Below are positions 25,197-34,258 of a DNA stretch of 64,000 nucleotides, in pieces; positions within the stretch are counted from its first letter, which is position 1, and the number at the start of each line of letters is the position of its first letter. The notes under the pieces are model-generated. The model saw only the letters and a program-made list of their open reading frames with translations. It did not search any database and had not been told where the DNA came from. A program made the position numbers and the translations under genes. Source of the stretch: Casimicrobium huifangae (GTDB taxonomy: Bacteria; Pseudomonadota; Gammaproteobacteria; Burkholderiales; Casimicrobiaceae); assembly GCF_009746125.1 (NCBI RefSeq), contig NZ_CP041352.1, forward strand, positions 1,658,436-1,722,435, read 5' to 3'.

Positions 25197-25222
25197 AAAA
25201 GCCCGCCTTGAGCGGGCTTTTT
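25197..25222 (+). terminator. Rho-independent terminator after tRNA-Asn
   Basis: AAAAGCCCGC, loop CTTGA, GCGGGCTTTTT: a perfect 10-bp stem followed by a T-run, 12 bp after the tRNA. Confidence 0.93.
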
Positions 25223-25270
25223 CATTGGCTGCGAGATAGCGACGCCAACGCGATATTGGGCCTATACTCG

Positions 25271-25296
25271 CAAAATGGACGAAACAGTACATTTTG
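25271..25296. promoter_or_regulatory. Operator over the TetR-gene start codon
   Basis: CAAAAT-N14-ATTTTG, extended to a perfect 9-bp inverted repeat CGCAAAATG (25269-25277) / CATTTTGCG (25290-25298). The left arm contains the ATG of the TetR gene. The same 26-bp layout occurs at 26115-26140. Confidence 0.65.
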
Positions 25297-26030
25297 CGCA
25301 TTCCGAAAATCTGCCCACAACGACGCGGTCCGGCCGAGCCCGTGGCACCGCCCGGCATTCGGCGACTTCCACGGCGCAATCCGGGGCGAAGGCGGCGGCT
25401 CAACGAGAGCGCACCCGCACCAACGATCCGGAACGCACCAAGGCTGAAATCCTCGCCGTAGCAAAGGCCGAATTCGCCGAGAAGGGACTCGACGGTGCGC
25501 GGATCGACGAGATCGCGGCCGCAACCCGCACCAGCAAGCGGATGATCTACTACTACTTCGGCAGCAAAGAAGGGCTCTACGTTGCTGTTTTAGAGGCGGC
25601 GTACCGCGAGACGCGCGAGGCCGAAGCCGAGTTGCGACTGGACGACTTTACGCCGGAAGATGCGCTGCGCAAGCTGGTGGGGCGCGCTTTCGACCGCTGC
25701 ATGCAGAACCAGTGGTACGTGCGGCTGGTGGCCAACGAGAATATCCAGCGCGGAAAGTACATCGCCGAGAGCAAAGCCATTCAGCAGCTCAATGTTCCAG
25801 TGATCGATACCATCCGCCGGCTTTACGAGCGCGGCGTCAGGCAGGGCAGTTTCCGGTCTGGCATCGACGCCGTCGACCTGCACGCCTCCATTTCCGCGTT
25901 GACTTTTTTCAATGTATCGAACCAGCATACGTTCGGCTGCATTTTCCAGATTGACTGGCAGAACGTGCAGACCATCACGGCTCGGCGCGACAGCATTATT
26001 GAGATGATCGTCCGGTTTGTTCGCAAGTAA
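25275..26030 (+). CDS. TetR-family regulator of the TRAP/shikimate-dehydrogenase-like cluster
   Basis: 251 residues. A disordered N-terminus of about 55 residues rich in Thr, Arg and Ala precedes the TetR helix-turn-helix (TKAEILAVAKAEFAEKG, IDEIAAATRTSKRMIYYYF). The C-terminal ligand domain contains RAFDRCMQNQWYVRLVANEN and a TetR_C-like end. A CAAAAT-N14-ATTTTG repeat lies over its start codon and another before the downstream TRAP operon, so it probably controls itself and those genes. The effector may be a hydroaromatic acid (inference). Confidence 0.88.
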   Translation: MDETVHFAHSENLPTTTRSGRARGTARHSATSTAQSGAKAAAQRERTRTNDPERTKAEILAVAKAEFAEKGLDGARIDEIAAATRTSKRMIYYYFGSKEGLYVAVLEAAYRETREAEAELRLDDFTPEDALRKLVGRAFDRCMQNQWYVRLVANENIQRGKYIAESKAIQQLNVPVIDTIRRLYERGVRQGSFRSGIDAVDLHASISALTFFNVSNQHTFGCIFQIDWQNVQTITARRDSIIEMIVRFVRK

Positions 26031-26114
26031 GGCCGGAGCTGCGCCATCATGAAATGCTCTGGCAGGTGCCCGTCATCAGCATGCTTTGCAACGCCCGAAA
26101 CTGCTGATATATTC

Positions 26115-26140
26115 CAAAATTAACCATTTGGTACATTTTG
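26115..26140. promoter_or_regulatory. TetR operator upstream of the TRAP operon
   Basis: CAAAAT (26115-26120), 14 bp, ATTTTG (26135-26140). It shares GTACATTTTG and an AC at spacer positions 3-4 with the repeat at 25271-25296. It lies about 65 bp before the dctQ start. Confidence 0.62.
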
Positions 26141-26203
26141 TTGTGAGCGCAGGGGTGGAGGCCCGTCAACTGCAGCACAACGTAACGGCGACAAGGAGGA
26201 ACG

Positions 26204-26743
26204 ATGCTGGAACGAGTCATCGACGGCTACTGCAAAGCCATTGGCTACCTCATCGCGGCAATGCTTGCGGTCATGGTTGTGCTGGTCTTCGGCAACGTAG
26301 TCATGCGCTACGCATTCAATTCCGGATTCACGATCTCGGAAGAGCTTTCGCGCTGGCTGTTCGTATGGTTGACCTTTCTGGGCGCCGTGGTCGCGTTGCG
26401 CAGTAACTCACACCTCGGCACAGACATGCTGGTGGGGCGTCTGGGGCCAGCCGGAAAGCGCATCTGCATGGGCATTGCGCTGGCGCTGATGCTCTATTGC
26501 CTGTGGTTGCTGTTCAAGGGGTCCTACGATCAGACGATCATCAACTGGTCGTCAACCAGCGCCGTGATGGAGGTGTCGATGGCGTGGTTCTACTCGGCGG
26601 GAATGGTGATGGCCGTCCTGGGGGCACTCATCGTGCTGAGCGATTTGTGGCGACTGGTCACCGGCAAACTGGACGACGACCATCTCGTCCTGATGCAGGA
26701 GTCAGAAGAAGCTCCGCATACGCCCGCCAACGCCGGCAAATAG
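26204..26743 (+). CDS. TRAP transporter small membrane subunit (DctQ type)
   Basis: 179 residues with four membrane helices. VFGNVVMRYAFNSGF and EELSRWLFVWLTFLGAVVAL are the DctQ hallmark. It pairs with the large subunit encoded 9 bp downstream. AAGGAGG stands in front of the ATG. The transporter imports an organic acid using an ion gradient and a periplasmic receptor. Confidence 0.93.
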   Translation: MLERVIDGYCKAIGYLIAAMLAVMVVLVFGNVVMRYAFNSGFTISEELSRWLFVWLTFLGAVVALRSNSHLGTDMLVGRLGPAGKRICMGIALALMLYCLWLLFKGSYDQTIINWSSTSAVMEVSMAWFYSAGMVMAVLGALIVLSDLWRLVTGKLDDDHLVLMQESEEAPHTPANAGK

Positions 26744-26752
26744 GGGCGCGCC

Positions 26753-28030
26753 ATGACAATCGCAATTTTCGTTGGTTCGCTGCTACTTGCAATGGCGCTG
26801 GGTGTGCCCATCGCATTCTCCCTGTTGCTCTGCGGCGCCGCGCTGATGTGGCATCTCGGCATGTTCGACGCGCAAATCCTCGCGCAGAACGTCATTGAAG
26901 GAGCCAACAGTTTTCCCCTGCTTGCGGTGCCGTTCTTCATGCTTGCCGGCGAGGTGATGAATGCCGGTGGCCTGTCGCGCCGGATTGTCAACTTTGCGAT
27001 GGCACTGGTTGGCCATGTCAAGGGTGGCCTGGGCTACGTCACCATTGTTGCAGCGGTGATCATGGCGGCGTTGTCCGGGTCGGCCGTGGCCGATGCAGCA
27101 GCGTTGACGGCACTGCTGCTGCCGATGATGGTGGCGGCCGGCCATGACCGCGCTCGATCCGCCGGGCTGATCGCGTCAGCCGGCATCATTGCGCCGATCA
27201 TTCCGCCAAGCATCGGCTTCGTGATCTTCGGTGTGACCGCGAATGTGTCCGTATCCAAACTCTTCATGGCTGGCATTGTTCCGGGCATCTGGCTGGCGCT
27301 GGCGCTGTGGGTTACCTGGTGGTGGCTGGTTCGCAAGGAGAAAGTCACGCCGCCGCCGCGGCAATCCAGGAGCGAGGTGTTCAAGGCCTTTCGCGAGGCG
27401 ACCTGGGCACTCGTCCTGCCGTTCATCATTGTCTTTGGTCTCAAGTTTGGCATCTTCACGCCCACCGAAGCAGCGGTGGTCGCCGCTGTCTACGCGATCT
27501 TTGTGTCGCTCGTTGTCTACCGTGAGCTGAGTTTCCGGCAGCTGGTGCCGTTGTTTATTGCTGCAGCTACGACCTGCGCTGTGGTGATGTTTCTGGTTGC
27601 TGCGGCAATGGTTTCGGCGTGGCTGATCACTGTCGCCAACCTGCCGGCACAGCTGGTTGATTTGCTGCGGCCACTCATGGACAACCCCAAACTGCTGATG
27701 GTTGCGATCATGGTGATAACGATGATCGTAGGTACAGCGCTGGACATGACACCAACCATCCTGCTGCTGACGCCGGTGCTGATGCCGGTGGTCAAAGCCG
27801 CCGGCATCGACCCGGTCTACTTTGGTGTGCTGTTCATTATCAATAACGCGATTGGTCTGGTCACGCCGCCGGTAGGTACGGTGCTCAACGCGGTGGCTGG
27901 CGTTGGCAAAGTCAGCATGGATGATGTGACGAAAGGCGTCATGCCGTTCATGATTGCGCAGTTCGTCATCATGTTCCTGATGGTCGCCTTCCCGCAACTG
28001 GTCATGGTTCCGGCACGCTGGTTCTATTAA
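26753..28030 (+). CDS. TRAP transporter large membrane subunit (DctM type)
   Basis: 425 residues, about 12 membrane segments. Family landmarks: NSFPLLAVPFFMLAGEVMN, LSGSAVADAAAL, IIAPIIPPSIGFVIFGV and NNAIGLVTPPVGTVLNAV. It forms the transport path with the DctQ subunit. The receptor gene follows after 60 bp. Confidence 0.95.
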   Translation: MTIAIFVGSLLLAMALGVPIAFSLLLCGAALMWHLGMFDAQILAQNVIEGANSFPLLAVPFFMLAGEVMNAGGLSRRIVNFAMALVGHVKGGLGYVTIVAAVIMAALSGSAVADAAALTALLLPMMVAAGHDRARSAGLIASAGIIAPIIPPSIGFVIFGVTANVSVSKLFMAGIVPGIWLALALWVTWWWLVRKEKVTPPPRQSRSEVFKAFREATWALVLPFIIVFGLKFGIFTPTEAAVVAAVYAIFVSLVVYRELSFRQLVPLFIAAATTCAVVMFLVAAAMVSAWLITVANLPAQLVDLLRPLMDNPKLLMVAIMVITMIVGTALDMTPTILLLTPVLMPVVKAAGIDPVYFGVLFIINNAIGLVTPPVGTVLNAVAGVGKVSMDDVTKGVMPFMIAQFVIMFLMVAFPQLVMVPARWFY

Positions 28031-28090
28031 TTTTTTCGTATCTGCGGTTACTAATTTTTGCCCGTTACTCAAACTCACTGGAGGAAATCA

Positions 28091-29101
28091 ATGAAACACA
28101 TGTTGTTGAAGGCCGTGGCGCTTGGCGTCACCGCGATCGCGATGGCTGCCGCATCGGCACAAGACATCAAGGAGCGTGCATTCAAGTTCCATCTCGCCGG
28201 CCCGGAAGGCAATCACCCGGCCTCGCCAGGAATGAAGAAATTCGCTGAGCTGGTCAGTCAGCGCTCGGGCGGCAAGATGAAGGTGAACCTGTTTTTCAAC
28301 AGCGCCTTGGGCACGGATCAGGCGGTGGTGTCATCGCTCAAGGGCGGCACTGTCGAACTGGCGGTAATGAACACCGGCATTCTCGCCAGTGAAGCCAAGG
28401 AACTGGCGATATTTGACTTCCCGTTCCTGTTTGCCAACGAGAAAGAGTCTGATGCAGTTGTCGACGGTGCTATCGGCAAGAAGATGCATGCCCTGCTTGA
28501 GCCGAAGGGTATTGTCGGACTTGCTTATTGGGAGCTGGGTTATCGTCAGATCACCAACAGCAAGCGGGCGCTCAACAAGGTCGAGGATATCGAAGGCCTG
28601 AAGCTGCGTGTGATCCCGAACCCGATCAATGTCGCCTGGGTAAAGGCGCTGGGTGCGAACCCGACGCCGATGCCGTTCGCTGAGGTTTACGGCGGGCTCG
28701 AGCAGAAAGCAATCGATGGTCAGGAGAACCCGATTGGTGTGATCGCTGCCAACAAGTTCTGGGAGGTCCAGAAGTTTATGGCCATCACCAACCATCAGTA
28801 CAACCCGCAGTCCGTGCTGTTCAGCAAGAAGGTTTGGGACACCCTGTCTTCAGCGGAGAAGAAGATTCTCGATGACGCCGCGCACGAGTCCGCACTGGTG
28901 CAGCGCAAAGAGTCGCGGGCACAGGTTGCAGGCAATCTTGAGCTGCTGAAGAAGAACGGCATGACCGTCACTTCGTTTGGCCCGGCCGAAGTTGCCAAGC
29001 TGCGCGAGAAGATGAAGCCGGTGATCGCCCAGTTCACCGCCAACGTGGGTGAGCCGCTGGTCAATGAAATGAACGCTGAACTGGCGAAGATGCGCAAGTA
29101 A
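28091..29101 (+). CDS. TRAP transporter substrate-binding protein (DctP type)
   Basis: 336 residues with a signal peptide (MKHMLLKAVALGVTAIAMAA, cleavage after ASA). The fold motifs are GPEGNHPASPGMKKFAELV, LGTDQAVVSSLKGG, GYRQITNSKRAL, GLKLRVIPNP and QENPIGVI; the Arg in KLRVIPNP should bind the ligand carboxylate. GGAGG precedes ATG 28091. With the oxidoreductases downstream the ligand may be a quinate- or shikimate-like acid (inference). Confidence 0.93.
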   Translation: MKHMLLKAVALGVTAIAMAAASAQDIKERAFKFHLAGPEGNHPASPGMKKFAELVSQRSGGKMKVNLFFNSALGTDQAVVSSLKGGTVELAVMNTGILASEAKELAIFDFPFLFANEKESDAVVDGAIGKKMHALLEPKGIVGLAYWELGYRQITNSKRALNKVEDIEGLKLRVIPNPINVAWVKALGANPTPMPFAEVYGGLEQKAIDGQENPIGVIAANKFWEVQKFMAITNHQYNPQSVLFSKKVWDTLSSAEKKILDDAAHESALVQRKESRAQVAGNLELLKKNGMTVTSFGPAEVAKLREKMKPVIAQFTANVGEPLVNEMNAELAKMRK

Positions 29102-29118
29102 GCCTTTGTACAAGCGGT

Positions 29119-29140
29119 CCCTCTGCCTGATTGCAGAGGG
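29119..29140 (+). other. Stem-loop after dctP
   Basis: CCCTCTGC, loop CTGATT, GCAGAGGG: a perfect 8-bp stem 17 bp after the dctP stop. There is no T-run, so it may protect the receptor mRNA end rather than stop transcription. Confidence 0.5.
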
Positions 29141-29250
29141 CTCTGCATGCGGTGTTCGCCGCTCAGGCAGTCACGCTTGAAGGGGTTGAGTGCCGCCCCA
29201 GAGCTGGTGCGCGGGCCGATTTTGGCTAGCGTTCAATGCCCGGAAGAATC

Positions 29251-30294
29251 ATGAGCAAGACACGTATTGCGGTTGCGGGGGCTGGTCTGATTGGCCGTAG
29301 CCATATCAATGTCGTTCAGGCGAGCGCAACGGTCGAACTGACTGCTGTCGTCGACCCGTCACCTCAAGCTGATGCAATCGCCAACGCCGCTGGCGTCCCG
29401 CTTTACCGTACGCTGGAAGACTTGCTTCAACAGAAGCGACCCGACGGCATCGTTCTGGCCACTCCGAACCAACTGCATGTGCCACAGGCGTTGCAATGCA
29501 TTGAAGCTGGAGTCGCCTGCCTGCTTGAGAAGCCGATTGCGCCAACGGTCGCGGAGGCTGAAGCGCTGGTCACGGCGGCAGACATGCGCGGCGCGCGCCT
29601 GCTGATCGGACATCATCGGGCCCACAGTCCGATCATGGCCAAGGCATGCGCTGTCGTGCAATCGGGCCAGCTTGGCCGTGTTGTGGGTGTGATGGGCAGC
29701 GCGACCTTCTTCAAGCCCGATCACTATTTTGACGATGGACCCTGGCGACGCGAAGTCGGTGGTGGACCTATCCTTATCAACATGATCCACGAGGTGCACA
29801 ACCTGCGGATGCTGTGCGGGGAAGTGACTGCGGTGCAGGCGATCAAGTCACATGCCCTACGCGGCTTTGCCGTGGAGGACACCGTCGCCATCAGCCTGCA
29901 ATTTGCCAGCGGAGCGCTTGGCAGTTTCCTGCTGTCCGATGTCGCGGCGTCGGCGCGGAGCTGGGAGCACACCTCGCAGGAAAACAAGGCGTACCCAACG
30001 TATGAGGACGAGGACTGCTATGTGATTAGCGGCACCGACGGCACTTTGTCGGTCCCGACGATGCGTCTGAAGACCTATCCGCGCGCTGAGGATCGCTCAT
30101 GGTGGAAGCCGTTCGAGGTTGGCGTCGTGGGCATGGTGCGAGAGGACCCGCTGAAGCGGCAGATGGAGCATTTCGGCGCGGTTGTCAGGGGCGAAGTGGC
30201 TCCGCTGGTGTCTGCCCGTGACGGCTTGCAGAATCTGCGCGTGACTGAGGCAATCACTCTCGCGGCCGCGACTGGTCAACTCGTTCGCATATAG
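29251..30294 (+). CDS. Gfo/Idh/MocA-family oxidoreductase
   Basis: About 347 residues. The N-terminal NAD(P)-binding Rossmann fold begins RIAVAGAGLIGRSHINVVQ; EKPIAPTVAEAEALV is the conserved Lys-Pro motif that lies at the active site. The C-terminal domain has the GGGPILINMIHEVHNLRML helix with the usual Asp/His region. ATG 29251 follows GGAAG; an ATG at 29236 is also in frame. It probably oxidises a ring hydroxyl of the imported compound (inference from context). Confidence 0.88.
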   Translation: MSKTRIAVAGAGLIGRSHINVVQASATVELTAVVDPSPQADAIANAAGVPLYRTLEDLLQQKRPDGIVLATPNQLHVPQALQCIEAGVACLLEKPIAPTVAEAEALVTAADMRGARLLIGHHRAHSPIMAKACAVVQSGQLGRVVGVMGSATFFKPDHYFDDGPWRREVGGGPILINMIHEVHNLRMLCGEVTAVQAIKSHALRGFAVEDTVAISLQFASGALGSFLLSDVAASARSWEHTSQENKAYPTYEDEDCYVISGTDGTLSVPTMRLKTYPRAEDRSWWKPFEVGVVGMVREDPLKRQMEHFGAVVRGEVAPLVSARDGLQNLRVTEAITLAAATGQLVRI

Positions 30295-30334
30295 CCCCGG
30301 CACGCTTGAACGGCGCGCGATAATTCCCAATCCC

Positions 30335-31171
30335 ATGATTACCGGCAACACAGAACTCATCGCTCACATCGGTTACCCGACGCACAGCTTCAAGGCGCCG
30401 ATGATTTACAACCCGTACTTTGACAGCATTGGCGTCAACGCCTGCGTCGTCCCCATGGGCTGCAAGCCCGATGACTTTCCTGCCTTCCTGCGAGCCGTAT
30501 TTTCGCTGACCAATATCCGTGGCGCGCTGATTACGATGCCCCACAAGGTCGCTGTGGTGGATCTGGTTGATCGCGTCACGCCAACGGTCTCGGTCGCAGG
30601 GTCGTGCAACGCGGTGCGAATCGGCGCGGATGGCAGGCTCGAAGGCGACATGTTTGATGGCGAAGGCTTCGTTCGCGGTGTCAAACGCAAGGGCATCACC
30701 GTGGCAGGTGCCAGCGTGCTGGTGGTGGGTAGCGGCGGTGTCGGCTCTGCGATTGCAGCATCGTTCGCGGCCGCAGGCGTCTCCCGCATTGCGTTGTTCG
30801 ACGTGAATACCGTTTCGATGGAGGCGTTGGCCGCGAGACTGAGACAGCACTACCCTGCGCTTGATGTGCAAACCGGTAGCAATGATCCCGCTGGCTTTGA
30901 CATCGCGCTGAACGCGACGCCAATGGGAATGAACCCCGGTGATCCACTCCCCATGGACGTGTCGCGCATCGCATCAACCACGTTTGTCGGTGAAGTGGTC
31001 ATGCGCGCCGAAACGACAGCGTTCCTCGCGGCCGTACAGGCACGTGGCTGCCGCGTCCAGGTTGGCACCGACATGCTGTTCGAGCAGATCCCGGCCTATC
31101 TCGAATACTTCGGATTTCCGACGACCACGGCGGACACGCTGCGCAACGTCGCGCAGATCAAGTACGCGTGA
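30335..31171 (+). CDS. Shikimate dehydrogenase-like protein (AroE family)
   Basis: 278 residues. The N-terminal substrate domain has HIGYPTHSFKAPMIYN where true AroE has HSxSP, so one of the two shikimate-binding Ser is not kept. The catalytic Lys is present in TMPHKVAVVD and the Asp in GDMFDGEGF (AroE usually NTD). The NAD(P) domain is VLVVGSGGVGSAIAASFAAAG. These changes place it among SDH-like enzymes rather than the biosynthetic AroE. Neighbouring transporter and Gfo/Idh genes point to catabolism of hydroaromatic acids. Confidence 0.85.
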   Translation: MITGNTELIAHIGYPTHSFKAPMIYNPYFDSIGVNACVVPMGCKPDDFPAFLRAVFSLTNIRGALITMPHKVAVVDLVDRVTPTVSVAGSCNAVRIGADGRLEGDMFDGEGFVRGVKRKGITVAGASVLVVGSGGVGSAIAASFAAAGVSRIALFDVNTVSMEALAARLRQHYPALDVQTGSNDPAGFDIALNATPMGMNPGDPLPMDVSRIASTTFVGEVVMRAETTAFLAAVQARGCRVQVGTDMLFEQIPAYLEYFGFPTTTADTLRNVAQIKYA

Positions 31172-31241
31172 GCAGGGCGGTGCGACCGCAAAGGCTGCAG
31201 AGTGCGCGTCAGTCGCGCCCGGCGGCAGGAGCTGGTGACTG

Positions 31242-32186
31242 ATGGTTGCCATACTGTCAGTCACCGCCCCGATCTTCGTACTGATGGCGATCGGCTATCT
31301 CGCCGTTCGTTCCGGGCTGCTGTCGAAGACTGACAATCAGGCGCTGGGTCGGTTTGTCCTCTACTTTTGCATTCCGGCGCTGCTGTTCCGCGCGTTTGCA
31401 CAGCGGCGACTGGGCGAAGTGTTTGACGCCAGTTATCTAGTTGCCTACGGTGCAGGCTCGATGGCAGCGTTCGTCACGGTGTTGTTGCTTGCGCGGCTGT
31501 GGCGGGGCAATATCAAGGCGATGAGCGGGATGCAGGCGATGGGAGCCTGCTCGTCGAATAGTGCGTTCATCGGCTACCCGATCGCGGTCCAGGTGTTCGG
31601 GCCGGTCGCGGGGGTGGCGCTCGCACTGTGCACGCTGATCGAAAACCTTATCACGATCCCCTGGGGGCTGGCCTATGCGGAGGGCGGTTCCGGTAACACG
31701 CAGCGCTGGCAACAAGCGCTCCTGCAATCGTTACGTGGGCTCGTGCGCAATCCGATGATCTACGGCATTGGCGCCGGCATCGTGTTCTCGGCGCTGAGCA
31801 TCCCATTGCCATCGTTTGCCTCGTCAACACTTGGATTGCTGGCGACTGCTTCCAGTCCGGTCGCCCTGTTCGTGATTGGTGGCTCGCTGGTCGGGCTGCA
31901 ACTGGACGGGCAGCGTACCGATATCGCCATTGTGGTCATCGGCAAGTTGCTGCTGCATCCACTTGCGGTGGCTGGCACGTTGTTGTTGCTTCCCGCGACC
32001 GATCCACTATTGGCCAAGGCTGCCGTGCTCTACGCCGCTGTGCCGATGCTCAGTATCTACGCGGTGCTGGCACAGCGACACGGTCAACAGGGCTTTTGTG
32101 CAGCAACCCTGCTGGCGACCACCGTTGCATCCTTCGCTACCATCACTGCCTGGCTTTGGTGGCTGGACGCGGCACCACTGCGTTAG
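31242..32186 (+). CDS. AEC (auxin efflux carrier) family transporter
   Basis: 314 residues with about ten membrane helices. PIFVLMAIGYLAVRSGLLS at the start, ACSSNSAFIGYPIAVQVFG in the middle and NPMIYGIGAGIVFSAL leading to the second half are typical of AEC carriers. In bacteria these move malate, malonate or similar acids. It is the last plus-strand gene of the cluster; whether it exports an intermediate is unknown. Confidence 0.88.
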   Translation: MVAILSVTAPIFVLMAIGYLAVRSGLLSKTDNQALGRFVLYFCIPALLFRAFAQRRLGEVFDASYLVAYGAGSMAAFVTVLLLARLWRGNIKAMSGMQAMGACSSNSAFIGYPIAVQVFGPVAGVALALCTLIENLITIPWGLAYAEGGSGNTQRWQQALLQSLRGLVRNPMIYGIGAGIVFSALSIPLPSFASSTLGLLATASSPVALFVIGGSLVGLQLDGQRTDIAIVVIGKLLLHPLAVAGTLLLLPATDPLLAKAAVLYAAVPMLSIYAVLAQRHGQQGFCAATLLATTVASFATITAWLWWLDAAPLR

Positions 32187-32198
32187 CCGCGCACCGCG

Positions 32199-33533
<1,335 letters not shown>

Positions 33534-33582
33534 CTACGTCAGGTCGCCCGAGCTGGCATCTGATCCGCCTTTCTTCGCGAAT

Positions 33583-34014
33583 TCATGTTTGGCCTGGCAA
33601 CGACTTGTTGATCCATTGGATGATTTCGGCAGCGCGCATCGCGCCCGCTTGCCGCGAAATTTCGCGACCGTCGTGGAAAAGGATGACGGTTGGAATGCTG
33701 CGGATGCCCCACTCCGATGCCGTTTGCGGCTCCGCGTCGGTATCGACCTTCGCGAATCGAACGCCTGGCAACTGTCTGGCAGCCAGTTCGAACTGCGGCG
33801 CCATCATGCGACACGGCCCGCACCAGCTCGCCCAGAAGTCAACCACGACGGGCTGTTCGGTGTGTTTGATGTAAGAAGCGAAAGTGAGATCGGTCAGCGC
33901 GAACGGGGCTGGCGCGGCGACAGGCGTTTTGCAGACACCGCAAACCGGGTTGTCACCCAGTCGCTCATCGGGTACACGATTCACGGCTGCGCATTTTGGG
34001 CAAACGAGATGCAT
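33583..34014 (-). CDS. trxC: Thioredoxin 2
   Basis: 143 residues. The N-terminal zinc-ribbon MHLVCPKCAAVNRVP plus NPVCGVCK (two CxxC pairs) followed by a thioredoxin domain with WASWCGPCRMMAPQFE and the cis-Pro in IRSIPTVILF defines TrxC. It reduces disulfides and persulfides in the cytoplasm. Placed between a DUF2892 gene and the sulfide:quinone reductase-like gene, it fits a reactive-sulfur response. Confidence 0.93.
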   Translation of the reverse strand: MHLVCPKCAAVNRVPDERLGDNPVCGVCKTPVAAPAPFALTDLTFASYIKHTEQPVVVDFWASWCGPCRMMAPQFELAARQLPGVRFAKVDTDAEPQTASEWGIRSIPTVILFHDGREISRQAGAMRAAEIIQWINKSLPGQT

Positions 34015-34037
34015 GAAGATGCTCTGTGCGCGACTGC

Positions 34038-34247
34038 TCAGCAGCCTGACTTCACACCAAATTTGCGCAGGATGCTTTCCATCAGACACCAGCGGGTGAG
34101 TGCGCTCTGCAGCAGATTGGCACCAACGAACGCGGTAAACGCAAGCCACCACTGGCTCACAAAAATCGGGCTGCCCGGGATACCGAGTGCCAGCGACAGC
34201 AGGATGAAGGTGCCTGCAATGAAACGAACAACTTGCCATGAGGTCAT
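34038..34247 (-). CDS. DUF2892 membrane protein
   Basis: 69 residues with two membrane helices: RFIAGTFILLSLALGIPGSP and WWLAFTAFVGANLLQSALT, ending in CLMESILRKFGVK. DUF2892 domains are found alone or fused to rhodanese (YgaP) in sulfur and persulfide modules. It starts 11 bp after the RND pump stop and precedes trxC, clearly in the same operon. Confidence 0.88.
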   Translation of the reverse strand: MTSWQVVRFIAGTFILLSLALGIPGSPIFVSQWWLAFTAFVGANLLQSALTRWCLMESILRKFGVKSGC

Positions 34248-34258
34248 GGGATTACTCC

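Noticed and set aside
25109-25222. tRNA-Asn as attachment site of an integrated element
   Set aside because: No integrase gene follows and no partial copy of the tRNA 3' end was noticed downstream.
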